From Dallia pectoralis (Eukaryota > Chordata > Actinopteri > Esociformes > Umbridae), in assembly GCA_029465975.1 (NCBI GenBank), contig CM055736.1, positions 7,158,209-7,222,208 of the forward strand: DNA of 64,000 nucleotides, given 5' to 3'. The notes under the pieces were generated by a model, which saw only the letters and a program-made list of their open reading frames with translations, was not told where the DNA came from and made no database searches. Positions 35,516 through 48,100 of the stretch are shown piece by piece. The first letter of the stretch is position 1, and each line of letters starts with the position of its first letter. Position numbers and translations under genes: made by a program.

Positions 35516-35880
35516 GTATAGTCAAAAGTATTCACACCCTTGGACCTATGTGTGTTTTGTTTCGTTGTTTCGTTTACAGCATTATAACAAAAACATATAT
35601 TTAATTAAATGTTTTTGCCACTGATCAACACCAAAAAAGTTGTCAAAATTAAAGAAAATCATCAAAAATAAAACCCAGAAATATATTATTGCTTAATTAT
35701 TCACCCCATTTGCTATGACACACAGATATGAGCTCAGGTGCAACCACCTGTGTGCAATTTAGATGTTGTACATCATTTCTGTTTAAATGCACCTGTCTCA
35801 AGGAGATTGTTTACGACAACTCCTAAAGAAAACTACATCATTATGACAATGGAACATATTACCACTATAAAATGAATACT
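35516..35880 (+). mobile_element. Tc1-like 5' end
   Basis: It carries AAAAGTATTCACACCCTTGG and, further in, GGTGCAACCACCTGTGTG and CACCTGTCTCAAGGAGATTG, typical of the 5' untranslated part of a fish Tc1-like element. The coding part is missing; a 22-bp minisatellite follows. The segment at 37880-38320 may be the other half. Confidence 0.55.
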
Positions 35881-35883
35881 GTT

Positions 35884-36576
35884 AATTCAACATTATCCCT
35901 GGTATACTGCAACATTAGCCCTGGAATATTGCAACATTAGCCTTGATGTACTGCAAAATTAGCCCTGGTGTACTGCAACAATAGCCCTGGTATACTCCCA
36001 CATTAGCCTTGGTATACTGCAACATTAGCCCTGGTATACTGCAACATTAGCCCTGGTATACTCCCACATTAGCCTTGGTATACTGCAACATTAGCCCTGG
36101 TATACTGCAACATTAGCCCTGGGATACTCTAACATTAGCCTTGGGATACTCCAACATTAGCCTTGGGATACTCCAACATTAGCCCTGGTATACTGTAACA
36201 TGAGCTCTGGTATACTGCAACATTAGCCCTGGTATACTGCAACATTAGCCGCAACATTAGCCCTGGTATACTGCAACATTAGCCCTGGTATACTGCAACA
36301 TTAGCCGCAACATTAGCCCTGGGATACTCCAACATTAGCCCTGGTATATTGCAACATTAGCCTTGCTATACTGCAACTTTATCCCTGGTATACTGCAACT
36401 TTAGCCCTGGTATACTGCAACTTTAGCCCTGGGATACTGCAACATTATCCTTGGGATACTGCAACATTAGCACTGGTATACTGCAACTTTAGCCCTGGGA
36501 TACTGCAACATTATCCTTGGGATACTGCAACATTAGCACTGGGATACTACAACATTAGCCTTGGGATACTCTAACA
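35884..36576. repeat. 22-bp minisatellite, left part
   Basis: About thirty units of TACTGCAACATTAGCCCTGG plus two bases, with variants (CCTTGG, CTCCAAC, GGGATACT). Occasional units are shortened to CGCAACATTAGC. It continues at 37769-37870 after the hAT at 36577-37768. Confidence 0.94.
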
Positions 36577-37768
36577 CACCTATTCTTAACCATAGGGCCA
36601 ACTGGAGGACCGCAAAAAACGTTACGTTTTTCACCTGTGGGCCGCGAGGGCCGCGAGGGCCAAACAAGTTATCACTTTGGCTAAGCCCCGCCCCCCTTAT
36701 TTACTGTTGCTACGTCCGACAACTTCATATGGGCTCTGGTTTGGTATCAACATTATGCTGTTACAGCTCTTCCTGCTGAAATTGTATCAAACTTTTATAA
36801 AGCAGCAAATAAAGGGAATTCAATCTGGACCCGCCTCCATTTCGTATTTCAACAGCAGTAATTATGTGTAAGAAATTTAAAGTATGGATTTCCTACTTTG
36901 ATAAACGCATGCCTGTCAAAATAATTTGTCTAGTGTTTATGTCTCTTTGGAGATGGTCCGAAATTAAAGCGAAGGCGATATATTTAAAGTTTTCCTCCGT
37001 GATTCAGTTGCCATGACATCCAGTAAGTGTATACTTTTGACGTAATCGGGCGCGAGCCGCGCGACGCGACACTTCACCGCAGTAAGCGTTTGAATGGGTG
37101 TGGAGGATGTCATTGTCCAGGAAAAGAAAAGTTGATGGAGAAAATAGAGTTTTTAAAGATGATTGGACAGAGAGGTATGCGTTCATTTTGCCCCAATCCA
37201 GCACGAAGCCATTCTGTTTGATTTCTAACGAGACAGTTGGAGTTGTGAATAGTGGAAATGTCAAACGGCATTATGAAACACAACACGGTGTTTGTTGGTC
37301 ATCTTTAAAAACATGATTTTACTTGAATCGTGCAGAAAACAGATCGAAAGGGATGGAGATATATAAGAGAAAAAGAGCTGAGACAGGACAGAGAATAGGG
37401 AATATATTAGTTTGAGGGTAAAGAAAACCTCATTATCTTCACTTATGGGATTCAGACTATTTTAACACACACACACACACACATTTAAAGTACGATTTGT
37501 CAAATCTAACTAATTTTTGTGTTAATATGCCTGACTTGAGCCTTTACATTTGTTATGCAGATTGAGTTGTTCCATGAAATGTTGTATGTGCAGGTTTACA
37601 TACATAAATAAACTGTTAAACTGCAGGTAGATTTCGTTTAGTTATTGAGTCCAAATCAAACCCAGGGTGAGATCAATAAACCAATACAGTGCTAATATTT
37701 GAATGGGCCCTGGGCCACTTTGTACTGTAAAATTTGGGCCCCGACATCAAAAAGGTTAAGAACCCCTG
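36577..37768 (+). mobile_element. hAT (Charlie-like) element inserted in the minisatellite
   Basis: The ends are CACCTATTCTTAACC and GGTTAAGAACCCCTG, and the perfect 8-bp duplication CTCTAACA is at 36569-36576 and 37769-37776. The duplication lies inside a repeat unit. A frame at 37098-37316 encodes the N-terminus of a GTF2IRD2/SCAND3-like hAT transposase with a BED-type finger (LSRKRKVDGENRVFKDDW, then NVKRHYETQH); the second Cys of the finger is Ser. The catalytic part is absent. A (CA)n run lies at 37468-37485. Confidence 0.92.
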
Positions 37769-37875
37769 CTCTAACATTAGCCATTGGATACCCAACATTA
37801 GTCTTGGGATACTACATTAGCCCTGGGATACTCCAACATTAGACCTGGGATACTCCAACCTTAGCCCTGGTGCTT
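37769..37875. repeat. 22-bp minisatellite, right part
   Basis: Four or five degenerate units (CATTAGCCATTGGATACCC, GGGATACTCCAACATTAG) complete the array cut by the hAT. Confidence 0.85.
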
Positions 37876-37879
37876 TGCG

Positions 37880-38320
37880 TGAAGTGGCAAAGCGTGGCAA
37901 TAAGAAAGCCTTGACCAGAAGGCATGTAGGAGACTCTGAGTCCAAGGGGACGAAGATCTCCATTGTCTCATGAGATGAAAATAGAGCTTTTTGACTTCAA
38001 CACAAAGTGCATTGGGACATGCCTAACACTGACCACCATCATCATCATCAATCCATCACTATTGTGAAGAATGGCGAAGGCAGCATCAGAATACAATATG
38101 AGGATGCTTCTCTCTCAGGGACTGGGAAGCGCATGAAGACAGAGGGCAAAAGGGACGCAAAATACTGAGAAATCCTGGAATAAAGCCTTATGATGACAAC
38201 AGGAGACCTAGGACTTGGGAGAAGATGAATGACCCCAAACATAAAGCCACACCGGAGTGGGTCAGAAGTAATAAACTGAATAGGGAGCTGGGACTCACAG
38301 CATGTCATGCCACATTTGAG
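37880..38320 (+). mobile_element. Tc1-like transposon middle/3' fragment
   Basis: CTCATGAGATGAAAATAGAGC (the family's 'W.DETKIEL' coding position) at about 37967, then GGCAGCATCAG and GGGACTGGGAAGCGCATGAA at 38080-38135, and ATGACCCCAAACATAAAGCC (residues NDPKHKA) at 38230. These are in the order expected of a Tc1-like transposase but full of deletions. Together with 35516-35880 it may be one element that the minisatellite has invaded. Confidence 0.6.
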
Positions 38321-39110
38321 TTCTGCTGCAGCGTTGAGTATTTCAGATGACTGAACAACTTGTGGTAACCTAATTCATGTGTAACCTTTTACCTAACATC
38401 TATAACATAAATTGTATGTGAATCACCAATGTAACCGTACCTGTTTTCTATAACTCAGATGCAATCTTCAAACCTAACCAACTAGACAGACTTGGAACAT
38501 TCTCCAGACATTGTTTTTTTGTAAGGTGAAAATATTTCTAAACCAGTAAACCCACATATACACATCTACTTGTTCATAGCATGCTTTAGGAGCAGACTGG
38601 TTTTAAGAGAACACCATTTTTGACATTTAAAACATTTCGTTGCCTTATTGTAAAGTGTTCTCCTCATACAATCCTCTGAAAACATTAAGGTGAAACACAC
38701 CCACATAAACAGGGCAAATGAGGGCTTAGATTGTATATTTGATGTATTCACTTGCAGCTAAACCGTTCTCTATCTTTTTCACAAACACGAGGTGTACCAG
38801 ATAATAGTGTGGCGGTGAATGTAGTATCTATCAATGAGAAGATTATTCTATAAATGTGGTTCATAATCTTTGTTACAGTTGCCAATATCTAGATGTTTTA
38901 GTGAAAAAAATATTTATTCAATGGCAATAATAGAGTTTCCAATGCTGTCATTGGTTCAAGCTCTGAACCAACAATTCCATCTTGTTATAGCTTTTTACAA
39001 GAGCCTTTACAAGAGTGCAAATATATGCATATAAGGGAAAAACTGCATTTATGAATGACTCATTTACATACATACCTGTGAGAGTGAACCTGGGGAGGAG
39101 TGGAGACAAG
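38321..39110. other. Upstream region of the protease gene; nothing else recognised
   Basis: Unique AT-rich sequence between Tc1-like debris and the promoter at 39117. No other exon is seen. Confidence 0.45.
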
Positions 39111-39116
39111 GCGGAG

Positions 39117-39124
39117 TATATAAG
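39117..39124 (+). promoter_or_regulatory. TATA box of the serine protease gene
   Basis: TATATAAG lies 51 bases before the start codon at 39168, so transcription would begin near 39147 and leave a very short leader. The upstream 15 bases (GACAAGGCGGAG) are locally GC-rich. The placement is inferred from the usual 25-32 base TATA-to-start distance. Confidence 0.65.
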
Positions 39125-39167
39125 TATAAAACTGAGCAAACAGGTTAAGGTGCTGATCATTTTAAAG

Positions 39168-42100
39168 ATGGAAGGATACAAAACAGTCTGTTTGATGACT
39201 CTCCTAGTTGCTCTACTTTCAGAAGGTAAGAAACAATTATTTTTAATGCGCTGCTTCTGTTTTATTGACTGGAGTTGAGTTGTTTTTTTATCGTGTGCGG
39301 TGGCGTTGGTTGGTGAACTATATGGACTTGCATTGTAGACTATTGGCAAAGCCACTAAAAACTGCTAAATTGGTTAGGTTAGGACGTCAAGTAAGTTTTA
39401 TATTATATTTTTTTAAGATCATACTATGGTTGCTGTTTTGCCACCTCAAAGGCTGAATGTTAAACTTTGCCAAACATATGAGTATAAATCAAATGGATCA
39501 ATCGATCATTGTTTGGGGAACCTGATACTTGTCTATTCTTGAAGATGGGCTTCGGCAGAGCATCATCTCAACACAACATAAAGGGTATTGGTCGTGCAGA
39601 TACTTTATTCATCAGACATTGGATCTTTAGTGACTCCTTTTGGTTGGTCGAGAGCCTGCAAGCTCAATAATTAAAACAATCAGGTTGAGTGATTAAAACA
39701 ATGCATTGTCATTCATAAGGGCATGTACAATGAGGAAATACAGGTTCTAAACTGTTATCATTGGTGCCAACTGGCAGGTTGTACTACAAATACAAATGGA
39801 CAAATGAATAAGCATAGGTTATGTTACGCAATAACTTTGTAAGAACAAATAACAGTTTCTCATAAGTGTGATAAGTTTGATTTGTCAAACCAAAACATTA
39901 TTCGATTTGCTTGTGGGAACCCTTGTCCTACGCCAGATGCCGTCATTATTTGGAGAAATTATTTCCAGGAGCAGGCAAAAGTATTACACTTTTTGAGATA
40001 ATGTTAAATGAGCCAACTGGGTGTCATTGAGATGTGAGCTCTAGATCAGCGAGGAGTGCCCCCTACTGGCCCTACAACGACACTTACAACAGTATCCGGT
40101 CTCCCGTCCAGAGACTGACCAGTACTGCCTGGGCCTAAATTCAAGGAAAGATTTAATTTCCCAGTTCTTATATATTACTTCAAATTAATGAAAGTAGGTG
40201 AGAGGAAGAAGCCAGAAAAGAACTATTGTTTTGTCCCATGTAGTGAAGATGCCAATATTTAATACTTAATAAAGCTACTATTTAGATGCAATGATGTTGT
40301 GTGACTACATTTCTTTCTTTGTACAAGGAGTGTATTTCTTTTCCTTTTTTCCACAAAAATCTTCTCATTATAAATTTGCTTAATTTGTGTTAGTCAACAA
40401 ATGTCAAAATATTCGTTTCATTTTGAGAGTAATCTATTCTTCTAAACCATTTCTTAAAAAAATAATTTTGGAAAGAAATAAAGAAACAAACAATTCTGGA
40501 CAAACTTGTTCGGTAAGGTACATGCCGACAGAAGCTGCTTCGCCACACGCCGTACAGACTCATGACAAGCTGACAGCTGAGCATAATTGGTTAAAGAAAA
40601 ACTCTGTACAGAGTAGACACTGAAGATACACTAAGTACTGTCAGGACACTCATTAATACATTACAAACATAAAGAGCTTTATTTTGAAGCTGTAAAACCA
40701 CTTGGTTGCAAAATAGTTACTTGCTTCTTGTTTTTAACTTTAGTCCTTCTGTTTTTTAGAGTCTCATTCTCAGTTGAATGGTAAGTCCTCTCCCTTTTCA
40801 GTTAAATTCTTTATATTCCTAATTCAACGATACAACCATACTAGAGAGCTTTCAATGTCCTCACTTCCTGTATTTGCTGGGTTTTAATATCCCACATCCA
40901 TCTGTGTTTTTTAGTGTGTGGTATCCCCCCTCTCAACACAAGGATTGTTGGGGGTCAGACTGCAACTGATGGAAGCTGGCCATGGCAGGTCAGTATACAA
41001 TCAACCGGCAGCCATTTTTGTGGAGGTTCCCTCATCAATAATCAGTGGGTGCTGACTGCTGCTCACTGCTTCAGGTAAGGAACCATAAAGAACAAACGGT
41101 TTAATTCAATCTATAATAGGTATGCTAGCATTTTTCTATTCATATTGTAGTATTTCCATAATAACAATGACATTTAAAGTAAAAAAAAATGTAAAACATT
41201 TTTTGGAAACAATTCTTTGAGGCCGACCTCCTTTCCGATGATCAATTCTCGAGTTTAGAAATGAGAAGTGGATTGTAAAGAAAGGTTAGTCAATTGTAAA
41301 AATAAAAAACATATCCAACATGTGGGTACTTTAATACAGCCGTAACTTTCCAGCTCGACTCATGCAAATCTGAAGGTCGTCTTGGGCCTCCAGAACCTGC
41401 AAGGCTCCAACCCAAACTCATTGACCCTGTCAGTATCTCAGATCATCATCCACCCCAACTACAACAGCCAAACCAATGACAACGACTTGTGTCTGCTGCA
41501 GTTGTCATCCACAGTGACGTTTAACAACTACATCCAGCCTGTCTGTTTAGCTGCATCAGTCAGTACCTTCTATTCAGGAACTACTAGCTGGGTCACTGGC
41601 TGGGGCACTACTAGCAGTGGAGGTCAGTTTATTCTGAAATATTGAAAATCTAATGCAATTACAATATGCCATAAATTTTACATGTATTCATTTACCTGTG
41701 TTTCTTTATCGCGTGAATGTGTCTCCCATGTTCTCAGGGTTGCTAGCAAACTCACTACAGGAAGTGTCTGTACCAGTAGTGGGGAACAGGCAGTGTAACT
41801 GTAACTATGGAGTTGGATCAATTACTAACAACATGATCTGTGCTGGTCTGTCAGCTGGAGGAAAAGATTCATGTCAGGTAAAATACCTAGATTATAAGTG
41901 TTTATAACAATGTGTCAAAAACACATGGGTACAAATCTCTAAATATTAACATTCCTTCATTGGATGTACTAAAAGTGCTTCCTTGTTTGAGAATTGATCT
42001 AATCAAGTGACCTGGTCCATGATTTTTTATTATAACAACAGTTATAACAATTTAATCTTTAATGCAATTATTTCTATGCGTAGGGCGACTCAGGAGGTCC

Positions 42101-45100
42101 GATGGTGAGCAAACAGAGTGGTCGTTGGATTCAGGCTGGTATTGTGAGTTTTGGAAATGGATGTGCCAAGCCAAATGTACCAGGAGTTTACGCCAGAGTG
42201 TCCCAGTACCAGACTTGGATCAACAGCATGATCAGCACAAACCAGCCAGGCTTTGTCCCCTTCTGCTCCAATGGGACTGACTCTGACCTCAGCATCACCT
42301 GTAATGGTCTTCCAGCAGCTACACCCTCCACCAGCGCCACCTGTATAAGTCTGACAGCTCGTATGTCCAGTATCTATACTCCTAAGCTTATTGCAACCCC
42401 TTATTGTGAATCTCTCTGCAACAAATCTGACTCCAGTATTATTGAATCTGTCTCTATAGCTGTGGTGTGCGGAAACGCCCCATTGAACTCTGGTCCTGCT
42501 GGGGGAACCTCATTGGCCACAGCAGGCTTATGGCCCTGGATAGCCAGTCTACAGACCAATGGCGTGCATGTGTGCGGGGGCACGTTAGTCTCATCGGATT
42601 CTGTCTTGAGTGATGCTGGCTGTGTCTCCAGGTAAATTAACTCTACTAAAGTTAACCAAGCTAACTTATTGTCCAAGGTTAGTTTGTGTATCTTATTCAG
42701 AGCAAAATATGACATAAAATTAACTTAATTTGACCTTGCTGTAGTATTTACTGTATAGTCACTTTTGTGTACTACTGTGGCAATCAGCCAACTTCTGTCT
42801 CAAATCAATGTACTATTTGTAAGAATACGACTAAGGCAGTTATATGGTCCAACTTGCAGAGTTTACATGTGGAATTTATAGAACAGGAAGAGCAGGAAAC
42901 GACAGAGTCAGGTAAACTGGCAGTGGTCGATACACTGGTAATCTGTCAAACTAAGACAGAGGAACAAAAGGAGTAGGTTAACGCAAAAATACTGTTAGGC
43001 AGAAAACAGGTCGATACACAGGAACGTTTGAGACAAAAGTACAAAAGGAGTAGGCTATGCCATTAACAAGAGAAACGCAGGCAAAAGTGAAGACCAGGTA
43101 AAACAGTCGAGATCAAGATGCAAAGAGGATCAGTACGTCGTATAACTCAAACAATACCTCACATTGCATTAAGTGTGTGCCGTGGCTATATGCAGGATGG
43201 GTAATTCAGAACAGGTGGTTAATATGTGATAGCGAGCATGTAGGCATGGTGCATTTATAGGATCTAGGGATTCCGCAGTACATTGCTCTTGGAGTGGTTG
43301 TGGAGAAGTCGAGTTCCGAACAGTTACATACCGACACAAACGTTATTCATAAAAGTGATGGATTCATGAGTCATAAACTAGCAGCTCTTGTTAAACATAT
43401 GTATTTGTTGTTGCCCAAAACAACACTTATCTAAAGAAAATGTACAAAGTAAATGAAAATTGATAATGTAAATTTTTATAGTTCCTGGTCAAATTTCAAA
43501 GGGTTAGGGTTAAAAATATAGGTATCTCCTAAAAATATACTAATATCTCCTAAAAATATACTAATATCTCCTAAATGAACAGAGCCTCATTGCTAAATTA
43601 TAACAAAATAATGTTTTGTGTGATGGTTGTCATTATAAACCATTAAACTTAACTTAATATACTACTATATGAATGAAGGGTATAGTTTCCCCTACTAAAC
43701 AGATCATTCCATCTCTTCAGCCAGCCTAATGCCTCTCAGTGGACTGTGATTCTGGGTCGTCTGAATCAAAACGCCATCAACCCCAACGAAGTAAAACTGA
43801 ATGTCATCAACATCACAATGAGCCACCAGACGGGCAACAACGTGGCCATTCTCCGACTGGCGAGCCAACCCACATTATCTAACTACATCCAGCCAATCTG
43901 TTTGGACCAGGGAGCCAAAAGCTTCAGTAATGGGACTACTTGCTGGGCGGCTGGCTGGGCCACAGGACGGGGTGGAGGTGAGTGGATGAGTTTTTGTAAC
44001 ATTAACATCTACCCGCAGTCTGCATTGAGATAGACTGCCAGTGTCAGAAGATGAAGATATAAGAAAATATTAATATTATATACAAAGGATAGGGCAGGCC
44101 ACACAATGGAACCTTGAGGAACACCCAAACAGATACATTGTTTTCAAACCAGGCCAGGCAGTCCCTCAAAACCCAACAGATATGATTTAATTTAGGATCT
44201 AGAAGTGCAGCTGTAGAGAAAACCCTATGCAAATCACATGACAGGTGAACTGATGGTATACAAGCACTCAGAGACTTTGGACAGGCAGAGCAGGATTAAG
44301 ATAGAATAGTCATCCCAACTTGCCACCAACTGTGACAAGAGGAGTGAAAGCCACACTTTGGACCAACAAAAATGTATGTTTGTGAATCACGCCATCAATT
44401 TATTTTTTTCCCCTTATAATTCCTGGAGTATAATTCCCCGAACGGATGTCATAGCTTTAAAAGATTCTGATTGACACAATGCCTCTGCTTGACACCATGG
44501 GACAATCTAAGTGAATTAACCAATACCTAAAAAAATGACCTCCACAAGTCTGGTTTCTCGTTGGGAGCAATTTCCAATTGTCTGAAGATACCACATTCAC
44601 CAGTACAAACAGTAGTACGCATGTATAAACACCATGGAACCACTGAGCCGTCGTATCGCTCAGGGAGGAGACTCATTCTGCCTGCTGGAGTTAAACATAC
44701 TTTGGTGCGAACATTTGCAAATGAATACCAGAACAACAGCTTCAAGACCTTGTAACGTTGCTGGAGAAAACAGGTACAAAAGTATTTACATTCACAGTCA
44801 AACAAGTCCATTGTCAACATAACCTGAAAGGCTGCTCAGAAAGAAAGAAGGCACTGCTCCAAAAGCGCAAAGCCAGACCATGTTTTGCAACTGCACATGA
44901 GGACAAAGATCTTTCTGGGATGTGCTGGACAAACAAGTTCGATCCATGAAGGCCCCACCTTGCAACTCACAGGACTTAAAGTATTGGCTGCTAATGTCTT
45001 GGTGCCAGATTTCACAGTAAAGAACCAACCAATCAATTACATTCAAATTATAAAGCCTTTTTTACAATAAAGATGTCACAAAGTGCTTTTACAAACCAGC

Positions 45101-48100
45101 CTGAATCTGACAGTGCACACATCAACACGTTGATACAAGTTGATACACGGCAGCTAGGAAAAACTCCCTGATAAGTCGATATAGGAAGAAACCTAGCGAG
45201 GAACCAGGCTCTGAGGGGTGGCCAGTCCTCTGGCTGTGCTGGGTGAACTTATGATAGTTTATCATTTTTTAAAGTAAAGTGTCTTATAAAATACAGTAGT
45301 CCAGGTCAAATACACTCAGAAAGGGACAAACGGGAGGGTTGAGGGTTTGGTTTTTGGCCAAAACTGTCAGATAGCATCAGCTGCTCAGCCTGCAACGCAA
45401 TCAGGGGGCTCCTGGAGGGTTCTGCCACATGTTCTCAGGGCTGATCAGTCCCACAGCGTGGCAAGCAGGCACGGGTCCTCCTTAATGGAAGTGGAAACAA
45501 GACACCCAAGTTCCCTATGTGCCCGGCACAACAGTATAGCAGCATCTATCTTAAAAATGAGACGGGGGGTCCAGTGAAACTGTGGCCCTGAACAGGGTAA
45601 ACTCTGGACAGGGCCCAACAAGCCGGAAAGCATCCACCTACTTTACCAAACATCAACCAAGGGACACCAGTCAACCACAACCACTCTGTGAAGGTTTAGT
45701 TTTTCTTGCAGACTTTCTCAAATTGAGGGAACAAAAGAGAACAATAGTGAGCCAGTGACTCCACCCTCTGGGTAGGAATTGTGAGAGAGGACATCCCGGG
45801 GGAGATAAGAACCTGCCCCGCAAAGATAGCAGGGCAAAATGAATTTTGAGCCTTTATCTTCGTACCCTGGGCCACACTACATTTAACCATAGACATTGCT
45901 AAAGAGATACATTTTTAATAGTGACTTAAAAGTTTGCACTGAGTCTGCATTTCTAACCCAGATTGGCAGCTAATTCCATAATAGAGAAGCTCTATAGAAA
46001 AGTTCTACCTTTGGCTGTTTGTTTTGAAATTTTAGGCACAATTACAAGGCCAGCATTTTTTGATATTAGGTTACGCATAGGTATGTATTGCTGGACTAAT
46101 TCAGCGAGGTAGATGAGAGCAAGTTCATGTACAGCTTTATAAGTTAACAATATAACTAAAGACTGCCATAGCTTTAAAAGGCAGCCAATGTAAAGGGGTT
46201 AGTACCGGGGCAATGTGGTCAAATTTCTTTGTTAAGATTCTAGCAGCCAAATTAAGTGATAATTGAAGTTTGTTCAACCAACACAATATTAGGCAGGTCG
46301 TCATAATGTTAATGATGATCAGTATATATCTGGGATCTCTTTTTCACAGGATGAAACTAAAGGTTTTGAAAAGGGTTCAGGTTTCAGGTTACAAAATACT
46401 TGTTATTTTTTGTTTCAATATAAGTATTTCTATAGTATTACATATGACTTTATGCTTTAAAAATTATGTATTTATAACTTTGAATGGTTATATTAAAAGT
46501 AATATTAAAAAGGATTTGTTATGGGATTACATTCATTACAAATAATAACCCTATTTTCTGTTTAATGTCCTTAGCAAACCAAACCCTGCAGCAGATCCAG
46601 ACATCTCTGGTGAATTGTGTGAATGTTTCATCTACTGGCAACATTTGCACAGGAACAGTGGCACTACAACAGGTATAGTACCAATTAAAATACAAAAGAG
46701 ATTATTATATAATGCAAATGTGGACAACATATTAAACATCAAGCCCAAAATCCTGTATCTTAAAGGCTGAATCTTTAAGCAATGTCAGAAAATGACGGTA
46801 AATACATTATTACTGGGCATGCATATGGTTAAATGAAAACCTACAGCCAAAAAAAGCAATAGTCCCCGCCAACTTTTTAGAAAACAGGGGTAACATAAAA
46901 TATAAAAAATAACAAAAAAAAGGTAATAATATATTAAATAATATTTGGAACATTCCATACATTCATATTCATTTATAAAATATGTTATATGTTTCGGTAG
47001 TGTTCGTAACACATAATAATGTGTCAAATGTGTCAAATATGATCTGTTTCAGCAGTGTTAACAAATTATTTAGATAATACACCTTTTTTGATGATAGCAT
47101 TGTAGTGTAACCTAATGTAACATATTGCAAAAGTATAACGTAGGCAGAAATATGGTCCCACTTGCAGAGAACACAAGGGTGGATTTAATATCACAGGAGC
47201 AGACACTGTACAGAGTCAGGTGAGCAGGTAATGGTTGGTACACAAGCAGGAAATGGTCAGTACACAAACAATCAATCAGACTAGGGCAGAGGTACAAAGG
47301 AGAAGGCGAAATACACAATACACTCATTACACTGTAAACTCTTAAACAAAAGTACAAAAGTCAAAAAGGGTGAAAGGCAGGAAAAAAGTCAGAACCAGGT
47401 AATAAGTAGAAATTAAAATACAAACATATATGCTTATATTCCGGTGATTGCGAACGGGTAGGTATGGTGTGTGTATGTGATATAAAATAGTGGAGGAGCC
47501 GAGGTGCTTGCTGACATTACACATAACATATTAAATCTGGTGTTACTAATTCCCCTGAGCTTACCTTGTCACCATCCCAGACACAACAAATCATACACTG
47601 AATACTTTTAAAACTCAACAACTCCTCGTCAATTCGGATATCGGAAAATGAGACCAGTTAAAGCAGGTAGGGTATCCGAATTAGTGAAAATAGTGTTTAT
47701 ATACTTTATTGGAGTGAAACAAGCTAGCTATTATTAACATTATTAGTTGGCAGCCAGAGTATGCAGGGTTTACACTCGGAGGGGCTGCATTTTTCTTTTT
47801 ACTGATGCACAAATTTGAGCATGAACAACATTCTGCTTCCTTTTTATCTTTGGCATTAATAAAATGTAGCCAAGCCATGACCGATTAGCACTAAGCAACA
47901 GAAGAGAAATGTAGCGATGAGTCAATTCAATTCTTTGTTTATTTTTAAGGTGGTTGGCTGGCAAATCAATTGAATTCAATATCTCTATTAGAGATTGCTT
48001 GGGAACGGCCTCCCTGATCTAAACCCGAGCGGTCGTTTGTTATTGGACTTCTGTGCTAGTCATGGATTGTCTATAACAAACACCATGTTCGAACATAAGG

